64,000 bases of DNA from the NCBI GenBank assembly GCA_022661535.1, contig JAKULF010000018.1, positions 248,001 through 312,000 on the forward strand, read 5' to 3'. The stretch is from Eutypa lata. Its lineage: Eukaryota > Ascomycota > Sordariomycetes > Xylariales > Diatrypaceae. This document shows, piece after piece, positions 37,466-50,688 of the stretch. The notes under the pieces are model-generated. The model was not told where the DNA came from. It did no database searches and saw nothing but the letters and a program-made list of their open reading frames with translations. A program made the position numbers and the translations under genes. Position 1 is the first letter of the stretch. Each line of letters opens with the position of its first letter.

Positions 37466-38791
37466 AGAAACGAGACACATCACTATGCTTGAACTCTATG
37501 GGTAGACTGAAGACAACTAGGGCTACAGCCGTTTTGCGCTGAGTCCTTCAACTACTATGTACGAGAAGGTCGTTGGATTGGTTAGAGCTGTTATTTTCTT
37601 GAAGACCTTTGTTATTTGTGCTGTTATTTTTATAAAAAAGATTTTTTTTGGAATCTAATGCAGTGTCTTTTGCACTTACGATACTACGACTTATCTTACT
37701 TATTATTATGATTTCATCTTCTTACTTATGTATTATAACATTAAATATTACCTACACATCGCAATTTGAAGTGATCCATTTAATTGTTAGCAAAACTTCT
37801 CATAAGAAAGATAATACAAGCGAAGGGGGATCCTAGGGGGCAGCTATGAAGTTAGTGGCCCTTTTCGGGGGTATATCGCGTGGCAATATATACAACTGTT
37901 ATTTGTAACACGAAAACGTATATAGGGCTTAAAAATCTGTGTTAGTCTCGTATGGGACTAACTTGTACTTAGCATTAATATGTGTTCAGAGTTATCCTTT
38001 TTCTAGGAGGCGGATTGTCTGGATAGGGGTCGAGGTACCAGGAAAGAATGCTAGAGCTTATCATATCACAGGAGTATAATCTTTTAAGGTCCTCGGCTTG
38101 ACATATCATGTTTATAGATGGTCTAGATGTGCGTTAATAGTTACCCAGTTCGTCTGTGGACGAGATGGAGATGAGATGGCAACGCTTCTGTGACGGAACT
38201 AGATGTAAGGATAATACAAGTACACCATTGAGCCAAAACTGGAAAGCTGTTAACTAGCTCCGAAGCTAACCATCTTGCAGAGCCTTATATAGTAAACTGC
38301 CATAGAGCGTCGTGACAGCTTCAACAATGCATAGTATCGACCTAATATCATACCTAATATGATGAGATTGATGGTTTTACGCCACGACGCCTAGAATGCT
38401 TATAACTTTCGAAGTGGAATACAGGTAATTGCGCTAACACCTAGACAGAGACATAGAGTGAAATGATACCTCATCACACAATGAGCAGCTATGGTCACAT
38501 GTTATTACTCTCATATATCTTATGCCATAGATATGACGCCTATATGTAGCGTAACGCAAGTTCCATTCCAATGACCATGACTCATAGCATAATCACATAG
38601 ACAAAGAATCCTACCTCTGATATCCAGGTGACCCTAAGTCGACCTGTACCACCAGCATCAATAATTACACAATCATTTCATTTGCCATTCCAGCTAGGAT
38701 AGACGATTGCCTAGCCAAGTATAAATACTATGGATGGGTGCATAGCAGGCCTCCAGTTTCTACCATACCAATCAAAGTAGCACCTACAACC
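37466..38791. other. intergenic, A+T-rich, no gene seen
   Basis: No supported coding frame. The right end carries the TATA box of the DUF3632-like gene. Confidence 0.55.
38720..38727 (+). promoter_or_regulatory. TATA box of DUF3632-like copy C
   Basis: TATAAATA lies 65 bp before the ATG at 38792. A small ATG..TAG frame between them probably lies at or upstream of the transcription start. Confidence 0.5.
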
Positions 38792-39678
38792 ATGGAAAAT
38801 TTCGAAATCAAACACCGCGTCCTTGACGTTTTCTACGACAGTTCGAAAGAGCTGTCAGAGATACCTACCCTCATTAATTTTGACGCCTGCGTCGTGTTGA
38901 GTCTTCTTGGGTGCTTCAGTCAGGAGAGTCGCCTTGAAGTCTTCTTCTCCTGCGCAATGCTCCCAGTAGTGCTAGGAATGTGCCTCAAAGAAAAAGCGGT
39001 AGAACCCAACGATACCGAAAATGCGAAGTCAGTCAAAGCAGAGATCAACGATGGTATCACCCGGGTCGGTATACTTCTTCACAACTGCTTCAATGCACGT
39101 TTGGCAGGCAGTCCTCTTTCTGGTATACTATCCAAGCAAGATGTCATGCGTAGCCTCTCGGGAATCTTATGTTAGTGGCCCCCCTTTTCTCCCTGTCAGA
39201 AGTACAACTGGTGTGCTAATGTAGCGTTCTATAAGCACGTTGTGACAATCGGATAGAGGTCCGCACCGAAGATAACGAATATATATACACCTACAACATT
39301 CGCAAGAACACTCATTGGCTTGCATCGCGGCTGTTTGAAGGCCACCTACTGGAGGACCCCCTAATATGCGTCGATGCCATGCGAGCTGCCTTTGAAATCG
39401 AATCGGAACTCGGTATTAACGCTGAGGGAAGGGCCTATATTAAGGCGATTGCCCACTGGATTAATGTTAGGGGATTTGATAGATTGAGGGAGGGTATTGA
39501 GTCCGGGGAAATTGCAGATACTAGGTATTCTTGCGGACCATTGTATCATGGCACAGATACCGTGGACAGAAAGCGGTGGAACTGGTGGTGTGAACAGTTC
39601 ACTAGCCGGGCTCTGAGAAATGGAGGAGATAATTTTATAAGGTTCGCTAACACGCTGAAGGAATTTGAGGATGTTTAA
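38792..39678 (+). CDS. DUF3632-like protein, copy C
   Basis: Two exons (38792-39170 and 39236-39678; 65-nt intron) give 273 aa. The acceptor ATAAG at 39235 is the only one keeping the frame open, with branch point GCTAAT 15-20 nt upstream. The N-terminal half is helical (IKHRVLDVFYDSSKELSEIP, RVGILLHNCFNARLAG). The C-terminal half has AIAHWINVRGFDRLREGIES, CGPLYHG and RKRWNWWCEQF, the block shared with the genes near 13 and 14.5 kb and resembling DUF3632 tails. No known enzymatic motif. It is the clearest intact member of the family here. Confidence 0.78.
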
Positions 39679-40256
39679 GGCCGTGAATGATAGCGTCATG
39701 TTAGAACTGGGTGTTCAAAACCTGCTTATTATTATACAGCTCGCAATATAGTCTTGAAAGGCTTTGCAATTCACGGCTATTTAAATCATGTGTTGTTTCA
39801 CTCTTGGTAGTTTTCGAATAATCGATTTTAATTTTAAGCACTTGTTATATTTACCCAATGAAGTATCTAAAGTTTTATATATATTATAAGTTGAAAAGGC
39901 CGGTAACTCGGTAGCAAGCTACCTACGTTAAAAACGAGGACATTGCTTTATTTCTTGGATTGCAACAGCTCGTGGCCATGGCGTGGGTGAACTTCGTTGC
40001 GTTGCTTGACAGCCTGCTTGCAGCTCGGATCGCCCTCAGCTATACGTCGCTTGCAGCATGATGCATTAATACATGACCAATAGCAAGGCAGTTAGCTACA
40101 TTGTGACCAATGGTGGGCCAGTTGAAAATGCCACACAGTTTCGGAGGCCGCCTGCCCAAATGCATTAAATAAGAACCCGGGCCAAAAGTCCAGCTCATCT
40201 CATTTTCACTAGCGATTCGTGACAGTGCGCTGTCTCTCATGCTAACGCGAAGCAAG
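39679..40256. other. intergenic upstream of HET gene
   Basis: 578 bp, A+T-rich on the left. It ends just before the HET gene start; an alternative in-frame ATG lies at 40239. Nothing else is supported. Confidence 0.55.
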
Positions 40257-42434
40257 ATGAAATGCGTGGTATGCTGTTTCGACCTGCCTAAGAATGCTTG
40301 GCCATCGATGCCCTTTGCTCACGAGCCGGCAGGGGTTACAATACGGAGGGTAAGTACTAATATTAGACGGTGATCAAAGTTAGGATGACTGTTAACAAGA
40401 CTCAGAACGTAGCATACGAGAGCAGACAACTTACAATCTTAAAGGTAACACTACTAGAGAGAGAACAAATTTGGAATATATATTAACAAGACGCAGAGCA
40501 AAGCCTGCAAAGATCCCGACTGGAGTTTTCAAACCCCAGACTTCTCGTACCCTTTGTTGGAGGCATCGTCCGCTGGCGGTTGCCCGACATGTCGCTCTAT
40601 CCTCGCAATTATGCCGGACGAACTGAAGAATCCACACTCTCAGACAAGATTATGCTGGATCAGCTCCTCATTGTTAGCTAGTGTAGAAACGCAGGGACAC
40701 AAGTCCTATATTTTCGACTTGCAACTGAACATCAGCGAAAAGGACAGCTACATTGGACATACAGAACTACGAGACATACACCCGGAGCTGGACATATTTA
40801 CTATGCGCAATACCTCTGCCGGAAGCTATGACAGGCCCCTAGAGAGATCCGTCTCTATCATTCGAGAATGGCTTCAACAATGCACGACAGAGCATACAAT
40901 GTGTCATTCGGCATCCGACTTTTCTCCCCGGAGGACACTATGTCTTCAGAAAAACGGGACTGCGTATGTGTCCGATCATGGGGATGACAGAACGGTTGTG
41001 CGTTATGCCTGCTTGAGCCATCGCTGGAGCGAGCAGACCAAGGCAGCGTCGATTATGGCGAAGACGATGGCCATGTATACAAACCCTTTCAATATACAAC
41101 AGCTCCCACAATTATTTCAAGACGCCATTGCTGTCACACTCGCCCTCGGCATCGAACATATTTGGATAGATTGCCTTTGCATTATTCAGGACGATCCCGA
41201 GGATTGGGAGAAAGAAGCTTCGGCCATGGCGTCGATATACGAGAACGCCACCTTCACAATCGCAGCCACGAGTTGCAACGGCTGTGAAGATACCTTGTTC
41301 CAGCAGAGGCCCCTTCCCGCTAGCACGCAGATAACGACCTGGAAAGGAGACCCCGTGACATTAAGGCCCCAGATTCCTCATCCGTGGACGATTAGGAAGG
41401 ACCAGGGCTATGTGCGTAATTTGGACTCAACGCAGGAGGGGGACGACTTTCCCCTTTTAAGCCGTGGTTGGGTCTTCCAAGAGCACCTTCTTTCTAGACG
41501 GTATATTCATTTTGGTAAAAACGAACTGCTTTTCGAATGCGGCGAGTGCGTCTGGTGCGAGTGTCAGTCTCGGTTAGCCTACAACAGGCATTCGCTATCC
41601 CTATACCCTCCGTCACAACGCCACCAGGACTGGCCAGAGATCGTACAGACCTACCAAGACCACAAATTTACGTATCCCACTGACCGGCTACCAGCACTGG
41701 CGGGTGTTGCCAAGCGGTATCACCGCCTTTTAGGCGGATCATATATCTCTGGTCACTGGTTTGAGAGGATGAACGAGACTCTCGGTTGGTATTGCATGGA
41801 CATGGACGATGTCGGCAAAACGGAGCGGCAAAAGACGGGTGGGCTGCCTACTTGGTCTTGGATGTCAACGGGAAGAAACGTGGCATGGATAGGGTCTGGG
41901 ACCGGCGATATTGAGTTTCTTGCATTTTCTCAAGACCAGCGCGGGGATCCGTACATGACAGCCGAGTCGGCCACAATCACGCTCCGCGGGTCACTTGTCA
42001 AAGCCACCGTTCATCACGGCAGCGACTGGAGAGCCTTAGCAGACGACAGACACGAAGAGTGGCCGGCTAGTTTGACGTTTGGCGTGCAAATTACCGACTC
42101 GGATGTTGTGTTCTCGATTTACCCGGACTACGATTTCGGAGGAGACACAACAAGTTCTAACGTTACTATTGCCCCAGTACCCTCTGGGTCCGCGGTAATG
42201 CTGCTCCTTTTTGCTCCGTGTTTGGGCATAAATTTGAACGGTAACGGCACTATCAACGAACCGGCGGGCATCGTTCTCCGTCAAGTCGATGGTGGTGGTG
42301 GTGGTGGTGGTGTCGATAATCGATATGAGCGAATTGGGTTTTACAATTATCGATACACCATGAACTCGGAAAATTGTGATTATGACCACAATCTCCGATG
42401 TATGTCAACGATACAAACTATTACTCTTGTTTAA
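40257..42434 (+). CDS. HET-domain protein (heterokaryon incompatibility type)
   Basis: Three exons (40257-40349, 40400-40444, 40491-42434) give 693 aa. The first exon encodes MKCVVCCFDLPKN and exon 3 has GCPTCRSI, together a Cys pair set like the N-terminal zinc-ribbon-like part of many HET proteins. The HET core is clear: VVRYACLSHRWSEQTK, LFQDAIAVTLALGIEHIWID, CLCIIQDDPEDWEKEASAMA, SIYENATFTIAATS, then GWVFQEHLLSRR and PTDRLPALAGVA. HET proteins trigger programmed cell death on non-self contact between hyphae. A Gly run (GGT repeats at 42289-42311) lies near the C-terminus. The two introns are very short (50 and 46 nt) and both next exons start ACNCAGA. The ATG at 40239 would add six residues. 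Confidence 0.9.
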
Positions 42435-44786
42435 AACGGGCATGTTAGGATATATAACCAAGACAATAAGTTATAGAATTAATAGGTGGTATATACCTAG
42501 CTTACAGAGAATCATGAGTAATATAAAATAGAGTAATATACAAAAACATATTAAACAGCAATAAATTAAAATTGAAATAGTCTTAACTATGAGTTAATAA
42601 CAAAGTCCTGTCGTTAGTTGGAAGGAGTGCCTTGAACGGCGCAGCAGGACGAATACCTTACTTTATTTATAACTTGAGGCTATACGAGATGTCATTCAAC
42701 AAGACGTAAAATAAGAGGGGGCCAGTCATATATACTGGTGTGAATCACTTGGTGTATGCGAACGAATGCAATGATCAACTCGAAGATCCCGAGTCCCGGG
42801 TATCAGTCTAATTCGTTTTAGTCATTGCACCTATCCCATACTATCGGCGGAGCTATGGAAATAAGTGATGCTCTTCCCCGCAAGAGTGATAGATAACAAA
42901 CTAGCTGATTCTGACATTATATCCCTGCCTATAGTTGTTAAAAGTGACGTCTATGAATAACTAGCTGGGTCGTGAGCGATTCCCATCTAGGTATTCTTAC
43001 CCGTCTTCATGTAAGTCATACACTAGATGCCTTCCCGGCCTATAAAAGAGGAATCAAGTGGGCTTTAGATATAGTTTCTCAACGCGGAGATTAAGCTTTT
43101 AACAGGAAGACTACTTATGTAGAGTAATTATCTCGACAAGGTTACATTTCACATATGATAGGCTAACATATCGATTCACCTCACTTACCTAGGTATAGAT
43201 GCTTGGGATTTGATAATTAAATTCTTCATTTCTTACCCAAACAAGAACGTCAAGAAAGATTTATAAATGAAGTTGCAAAATTAAAGCAAAGGCATGGTAT
43301 GAAATGAATATAAGACTTTCAGGTCTCGGGCGGATATTTTTTTAGATCGATCAGATAGTTAGATGTAGGTATCCAGTTTGAACCCCTCTCAAAGCGGGAC
43401 GTGCCGCCGTTGTGTCTAACCTGCCCTGTCCTGCCTCTAGATACGTTTAGGTAGACGCTTTGCTGCTACCAGCCTTGTCCCGCTAGGCTGGGCTGGGCCA
43501 GAGCTTGGAGCTGGATGGGTTCGGTCGGTCGGTCGCTAATCTCCTTATCGATTAGCTAGACTACCTAGTATAGTGTGTGAGATTTGCGAGCGAATTGCAG
43601 CAACTGCAGCAGCGCCAGGCCCCCGCACAAGCCCTCCTACCCCCCGCCAGCCCGCCTGCTCGCCTGCCCGCTCTGCCAATGTTCGGCATTTTGCAGCTGG
43701 GGGTGGTCGGGATTGGTTGACAGCTCAAGCCCGCCACAGATCGTGCGTACATACATACATACAATGCCATGCCATGCCATGCCATGTGGGATAAAAAACC
43801 AGCCCATCCATCTGCACGAAGATCATATGCGATGGTGGTGGTGCCTGCATCTGCCATGTTTCCAATTCAGGTCGATAAGCGTGAAGATTCGGACATGGAT
43901 CTATTTTAGGTATTTTCAATGTTGTAATAGATAATAGTTACCTAGCATTTGTTGACATGTAGTATGTATGTAGCAGATATTATCAACATACATACCTACA
44001 TAAGTTATTTTCTACCTCTACCTTCTAGGAACACTTAAATCTTCCACTAACTACATGCACTATCCATTACACACTGCATTTTCCCTCGAGCATGTCGGTA
44101 GGCAAGTCTCGCGCTGTTGCATGGTACCTGCATTTGCATTTGGATCATCTAGCGTGCTACACCCCGGATATATCATGTCAAGATCCTTACCCAAGTCCCG
44201 ACTCTCGAGTTAACCGCTATGTATTCTCGGAATTCTTTTAAATGCTTAGCTACATAGGTAGGTATGTAGGTCCGGTTGTCATAACCGAAGCTACGAGATT
44301 GAATCCTTAACACCGGGAGGTTGAATTTAACTTGAAGACTGTGGGTTATCAACTAGAGCTATATCCAGCCTACATAGCATCATGCCATGGAGACATACCC
44401 TATTTAATCTTATCATTTACCTATTAGGTAGGTAGTTGGTCGATACAGCAAGCGCAAGCGCGCGTCGTCGCGTCGCCAGAAGTCGCCAACGAAATTGAAA
44501 ATACCCACTTGTCGCAAATGATATCATTTCTACCAACTAACTCTACATACCTACAAGGTACCCTAATAACAAGCACTTGGTTCACCCAAGATATCTCTTC
44601 CTACGGCAAGCTTCCGGGTTTGTTATATCATCGGTATCATATCACGCGAGGATGACCACAAAAAAAAAAAAGGCAAACATGACTGCTCATAACTGTGGCG
44701 AAGAAAACAAAGGAAGAAGAAGAAAAAAATGGAGGGGGAAAAAAGCGCAGTGAGGCGTTGCTAACGAACTTTGACCAATGAGGCTA
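42435..44786. other. intergenic flank of the transposon, no gene seen
   Basis: 2.35 kb with no convincing frame. It contains a good TATAAAAG at 43041-43048 without a coding gene behind it and a CATGC pentamer run near 43767-43786. Confidence 0.55.
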
Positions 44787-44899
44787 AGACAAGTCCCCCC
44801 CTCACGGACCACCCCCCTTACGGCCCACTTATACAAATATCTTTAAAAATAAATAACAAATCGAATAAAATTCCCAGAAATAAGCGGTTTAAAGATTTA
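44787..44899 (+). repeat. left terminal inverted repeat
   Basis: GC-rich outer 50 bp, then GCCCACTTATACAAATAT and AAATAACAAATCGAATAAAA, all matched on the opposite strand at the right end. Confidence 0.85.
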
Positions 44900-46149
44900 A
44901 ATAACTTAATAAATATTATATATAAAAGTAATTAATTAAAAAATATAATATTTAACGTTAAATTTATATTAATATTTATATAAATTATATATTTTAATAT
45001 ATATTATATTATAATTAAATAAATAAATTAATAACTTTATATTTTATTATATATCTTTATTATATAATAAGTTAAATACGTTATATAAGTATTATAATTA
45101 TAAATATACGTATAATAAAAAAATAAAATTAAAGTTATAAGTTTTTATATATATTAATTAATAAAGTTTAAAAGTAAATTAAATATTAAAATTAAAATAT
45201 AACGTATAATTTTATTATAACTTAAGATTAAAGTTAATAAAACATTTATAAATAAAATAAAATATAATAAATAATAATAATTATTTTATTTTATTATTAA
45301 TATTAATTTTTAAATTATATTATATATATTTTTTAAATATTTTTCGTTTAAATTAAATATTTAAAATGAATTATTATACGTATAATATAAAATAAAAATT
45401 ATTTTAATTATAAATATAACATTATAATAATAAAATAAAAAGGCTTATATTTTTAATATTTTTATTAAATTAAATATATTAAAAAACGTTAAAAAGATTT
45501 CGAAAAAATAAATAAATTTTTAAAAGTAAATAAATATTTATTTAATATTTATTAAATGTTTTAACATTTTAAATCGTAATTAATTAAAGGAAATATATAT
45601 AAATACATTTTCTTTTTAAATATAAACTTTAATAATAATGTAAAAATATAAAAATAATAAATAATAAATTATAATAAAGCTTTATATATTTAACGTTATT
45701 TTAAATGTTTAACTTTTTATTAATATATTATATATAATATTTATTTAAACGTTAAAAATTAATAAAATTAATTAAAGTTTAAAAATAATCGTTTTTAATT
45801 AAAAAAGTAATTTAATATTATATTGCATTTATTTATATATTTATAAGTAATTTCTTTAATTTATTATTAAAGTTTAAAATTTAAATTAAAATATTTTAAA
45901 AAATATTTTTTATTTTTTATTTTTTATAATTTTTAATTATTTTTAATTAATTATTTTAATATTCGTTATATTATTATATAATAATATAAAACGTAAATGT
46001 AATATATTATATTTAAAAAATATTATATTTAATTAAATATATAATATAATATTTATTTATATATTATATATATATATATATAAATATTTTTTTTATTATA
46101 TAAAAACGTATTTTTTAAAAATAACTTTTTATTAATAAAGATAATAATA

Positions 46150-46264
46150 AACTTAAAACCGTTAACCGTTTATTTTTCTGAATTTTATTCGATTTGTTAT
46201 TTATTTTTAAATATATTTGTATAAGTGGGCCGCGAAGGGGGTGGTCCGTGAGGGGGGGTTGTCT
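46150..46264 (-). repeat. right terminal inverted repeat
   Basis: Reverse complement of the left repeat with a few substitutions and small indels. The CCCCTTCGCGG segment here reads CCCCCTTACGG on the left. Confidence 0.85.
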
Positions 46265-49200
46265 TATCCCAAGAATCCGACCCTTCAGGCGCAATTGCGA
46301 ACATGGCCTCGCGCGACACAAATCTGACACAAATCTAGATGGACACTGCCAACGAGCATCGCATACATACATTCATGCGCATATAACTACATACACATAC
46401 ATACATAACTCTACATGTTTACGTAGGTAGTTGATGTTTTGAGCATATGTCATTCGCAGAATGGATGGACTACTTGTAATATTCTATGTCCACAAAGGAG
46501 ACACAAAATCCAATGCGTGATGAGCGCCATGTCTCTGGTGTCTGCAACCGCAGTGGGATTTAATGGATAATACCAGCTAGCTAGTGCGATGATGACACTC
46601 CTAGATCCGTGACTGACTGACTGACTGACTGACTTTACACCACATAATTGTGTGTACTTGTACATAATGTATTGTATCCCCCTAACGTTTATAAGACGTT
46701 AGGCAGGTACATGCATGTAGGTAGGTTAGGTAACTTCAAATGGTCCTAGTTAAGTGCTCACTAATTTAGGTAATGCTTAACTGATAGAACATCGTGAACT
46801 TGCTGCTCGACGTACTATGTAGTATATCATCGTAACCTGATCTTTATATCATTGACTAGATATCGTAGGATAACATAGATACTACTATGTATGTATGTTA
46901 AACAACACCTATCCCATCCATTAGGTATGCTTCCACCTTAGCCCTTAGTTATCCATCATTCATCGTGGATCTACATCGCCAACAGGCCTTCAAGGTTGGT
47001 ACCTAGAACATGCATAGCGACGTACAGTTTTAACTTTCCATTAAGTTAAATCAAGATACCGGATCCACGTTATTCCACCCGTGATGTACAACAGCATCAG
47101 GGCCTGCAGCCACCAGGCATAACACGTCAAAAACATTTAGACCTTCAACCAACATTTGATATTACTTAACTAAGCGCCCCGGACAATGTCATATAGCCTA
47201 ATAAACTCATAAACATATTATATCGACTTCAAATTCTGCTGCAAACCCATAATTAAGTATAAAACCAAGATAATTACGATATCTTTTTGGTATCAAATTG
47301 TTAAGGAAATCCCATGAGACAGCTGATGACGGAGCTCCAAAAAAGTTAGGCAAATACATTGGTTGTGAAATTGGGGTATCTCTGCCAAGACCTCCAAATG
47401 TGGGGTCCAGTCTCGTATATACGCAGAAAAATACCTACTCAGTTTGAGTCATTTACCACCCAAACTCTCTTCCTCTTCCCTCATGAAGGTTACAAGAGTT
47501 ACGAACCCACTCATTCTCATATCTACGCCTGTATCGGAGCCCTGGTCCACAAATATCCTACTGATGCTTGTCTCAAGGACCTCGACGATCCCCCAGTTCT
47601 AAAGAAGTTGCAGAGACCTACGTGCTCACTCTGCTCTCGCTTCTCTACCCTCAAGTTGACTGACCTCTTATACTTGCCAGATCGAAAGTGGCCTCCTCTC
47701 TCCCTCCCCCCTTCTCCTTCTCCCCATCTATCATCTACTTGGGTAGTTGGTTGCCTAGAGATATTCTTGTGTCTCCAACTTCTGCTATTACTGCTACTCC
47801 CCTTTGGTTTTTCATCGTGAATGTCCTTAACGTCGCAATATCCTTTCGCGATTCCCTAGTTCGCTTAATTGGTCCCCAGCCGCGGGATAGGAAGATAACG
47901 CGCTAGTAAATTCCAGCTTAGAAGCGCTGCCGCGACCCTTCTAACGTACTTCGTAAGGCAGATTAAAACAAAAAAAGACACCCTAGGACCCGCCTGACAC
48001 CACCACCCCGATCTACCTTTACTTCGTACCCTTTATTATTATTATTTCAAAACCCACGACAAGGCGAGACACCAGCCAGCCAAGTCCCCCAGCCCAAGCC
48101 CCCGATCCAATCCCAACCTGGACTTTTGGACTCTGGACTCTGGACTCTCAGTAGGGGGGGAAATCTTCGTCATCGGAGCTTCAACTTCAACTTTAACTGC
48201 AACAATTAATTGAACCTTCCACTCGTTACGCTGGCTCGGCTCTTCAGGGATCACAGGAACCCAGTCCTGCGCATTATCGCATTATAAAGGTGTCTTGACT
48301 TTGTATAACTTCCTCCTAGCTACAAATCTACATACATCTTAGCTACCTCCTACGCATGTCTGTAGGTTCATCGGGCGTAAAACCAACTCGTCCCGTCCTG
48401 CCTTTTTCAAGACATTATTCAACAAGGTACTTACATGCTTTCCTTTCTCTGTGCGCCTCCTTTTTATACCATTAAACATACCCATCGTGTCCCCTTTACA
48501 TTGCGGTTTGGCGCACTTCAACTGTACGGCCAGGTAGCGACGCTGCCTCTCTTGAAACTTTGTTATTGGGAGGAAGAAGGAATTTAGTCCCGAGTTTAGT
48601 CGCACCTAGACCCTGAAATGAATTTGGGATGATTATTGTGTGCCGTTCGGACCAAAAAAAAAGAAAGTCATTCGACTCTTCCAAGCTATCAGGTGCTTGC
48701 CTACTTTTGCTCGTTGTCGAGAATCATCCCACTTTATGATAGAATCAGGACGATTGCTACTCTCTCCCGTTGCCGCTACTCACGCTATTACCATATCATA
48801 CCATATCATATCTACTTATCTGCTATCTATTATCTACACCACTGCCTGTCTGTCATTGCTGTTATTATTCTGTCAGCTACTGCTGTGGCACACTGCCTAA
48901 TACATTACATTACCTTACCTACAGGTATCTACTTACCTATGCACCTCCCTACATACATACATACATACCTAACCTTAAGTATGGTTTTCTCTATTCTACA
49001 TACAGCCTGTACTACATCCACCAAGCCAAAAGAGCACTGTCCCCCCAGCCCCGGACAATTGAACCACATCGCCATTTGGAAAGGCTGCCAGCAGTAACAC
49101 CTGCAACTCCCCAGGCTCAGTTTTTGTCCGATTTACGCCCAAAACGCGATATCATCTAGATTGTTCTCTGTCTTCTCTCCCACTAGTTTTTATTTCTCTT

Positions 49201-50688
49201 ATTTTCAGAATAGTGTTTAACGACTGTTTGCTTACTTACCTAACCCCCCACTATAGCTTTGTGTGGACGAATCATTAGCTGTCACGAAACTTTGGAGTGG
49301 AAAGTTACGGTCATCGCATAGCATCGAGCGTTTCAGTCATTCCAGCTTCTGTCCCGCCGCACCTTTCGGAACTGATATAAAAGAAGTGTCCCACCAGGTC
49401 GTTGCTGTACTTTAACATAGTACCAGACGCTCTCTCACGTTCACTCTACGGGATTGAAGGAGCACGAACCACCTGGGTACCCTCCGCCGCCTATCGTTAT
49501 CGCTCTTCACTATCAAATCATTAACAATCCACAATTCCCACGACTTGACCTGACCTACCTGACCTGAGCTTACTGACCTTCAACCTCACTCACAAACTCA
49601 CCCACCCCGGCCCAACCTTTCCAAATTCAATTCTCATTTCGGTCATCTCTTACTAACTCTCGACCCCCCCGTCTCCCAAATCGCAATCTTTGTCATCCTT
49701 GACTTTTACTTCATCCACTCTGCCTACGACCTACGATTCAACATATAACTATTTTTTTGTCATTGTTGTATACAAATCCTGGTGCATCGGAATTTTTAGC
49801 ATTTGTGCTTAATTCATTGGTTAGTTAATTCCGACCTTTTCTTGACTTTTTTCTTTTTCCTTTTTAATTATTTCTTTTTTTTCTTCTTCTCTTGCATTGA
49901 AAATTTTGTCCTGTCGTCGAGATCGTATTCATTTCAATAAGAGGCGATATTGGGGAAAGGAAGGTCCAGCCGCTTAATTGATGGTGCTTTGGTGCTTTGG
50001 TGCTCCTCTACCTCTACCATAGGTACCTATTTAATCGGTGGGCTGTCTCTCCGTTACCTTTCCCTCTTTAAGTGATGGAGAACTGGGGCAATTAGTCAAA
50101 AAAAAAAAAAGAAGCATCTTATCCCCGACCGAGCCTAACCTAACACCCTCTTGACCTCTTAATTCTTCTCCTAGCCTTTCCCTTACTGTCCACTTCTTAC
50201 CAAAAAATCCCGTCTCGCCGCCGTCCGGGTTTACTCATCCACTTTCTCATTCAACTCGCTCATCCTCTCCCCTAAGCGCATCGCAATCCGCGTGCCGCAT
50301 CCGCTTACGCTTCTATTACCTCTATTTTCCTATCTATAATCTTATCCTGTTCCTTTCTCTCTCTTTTTATCCGCCTTATCATGTCAATATGCATTATTGT
50401 TTTTTCGTGTTAATAACTAACTAAACCCCGGTTGTAAAGAAGTCGAAGGAGCCAGAAGCAACTAATTTTGCTGGATCTTCACTTGTCGTCCTAAAACACC
50501 GCCATCCATCACCGAAGATCCGAAAACTGGCTTCCAAATAAGGTCACGCCCGTCCCGTCTCGTCATCCCCAAACTCCCAAGCGCGGCCCCATCTAGCGGT
50601 AACGCTTTGTCATCCGCGAAACTTTCCAGTCGTGATTGAACAGTCCGGGTATTAGGCAGACTTAGTCTGTCGACTTTTTTTCAGCAAA
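46265..50688. other. long intergenic region and leader of som1
   Basis: 4.4 kb without a supported gene. The left part is TACC/GGTA-type spacer. The right part (about 48.6-50.7 kb) is strongly pyrimidine-rich on the top strand, with many CTTAC/CACTC motifs. That is typical of the very long promoter and 5' UTR of developmental regulators. An open frame at 47359-47820 lacks an ATG and is not accepted. Confidence 0.55.
46611..46634. repeat. GACT tetranucleotide microsatellite, 6 units
   Basis: Six perfect GACT units in spacer to the right of the transposon. Confidence 0.9.

Larger units (their letters stand above)
44787..46264. mobile_element. RIP-degraded DNA transposon with long terminal inverted repeats
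   Basis: A 1478-bp element bounded by TA dinucleotides (44785-44786 and 46265-46266), as expected for Tc1/mariner-pogo-type insertion. The termini start AGACAA and C-runs, then CTCACGGACCACCCCC, and match as inverted repeats for about 110 bp (44787 to about 44899; about 46150 to 46264). The interior is almost entirely A and T and has no open frame. Most remaining C bases sit in CpG. That is the residue expected after exhaustive RIP, which mutates C preceding A and other non-G bases. No transposase can be recognised, so the superfamily is inferred from the TA target site only. Confidence 0.85.

Noticed and set aside
47359..47820. 153-codon plus-strand frame upstream of som1
   Set aside because: Begins at TTG without an ATG, turns into Pro/Ser/Leu low complexity, and sits in pyrimidine-rich leader-like DNA.
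48636..49159. Three overlapping plus-strand frames of 86-153 codons
   Set aside because: All in the same CT-rich tract in different frames, with Tyr/Leu/Ser-biased composition. This is typical of stop-poor pyrimidine DNA, not genes.
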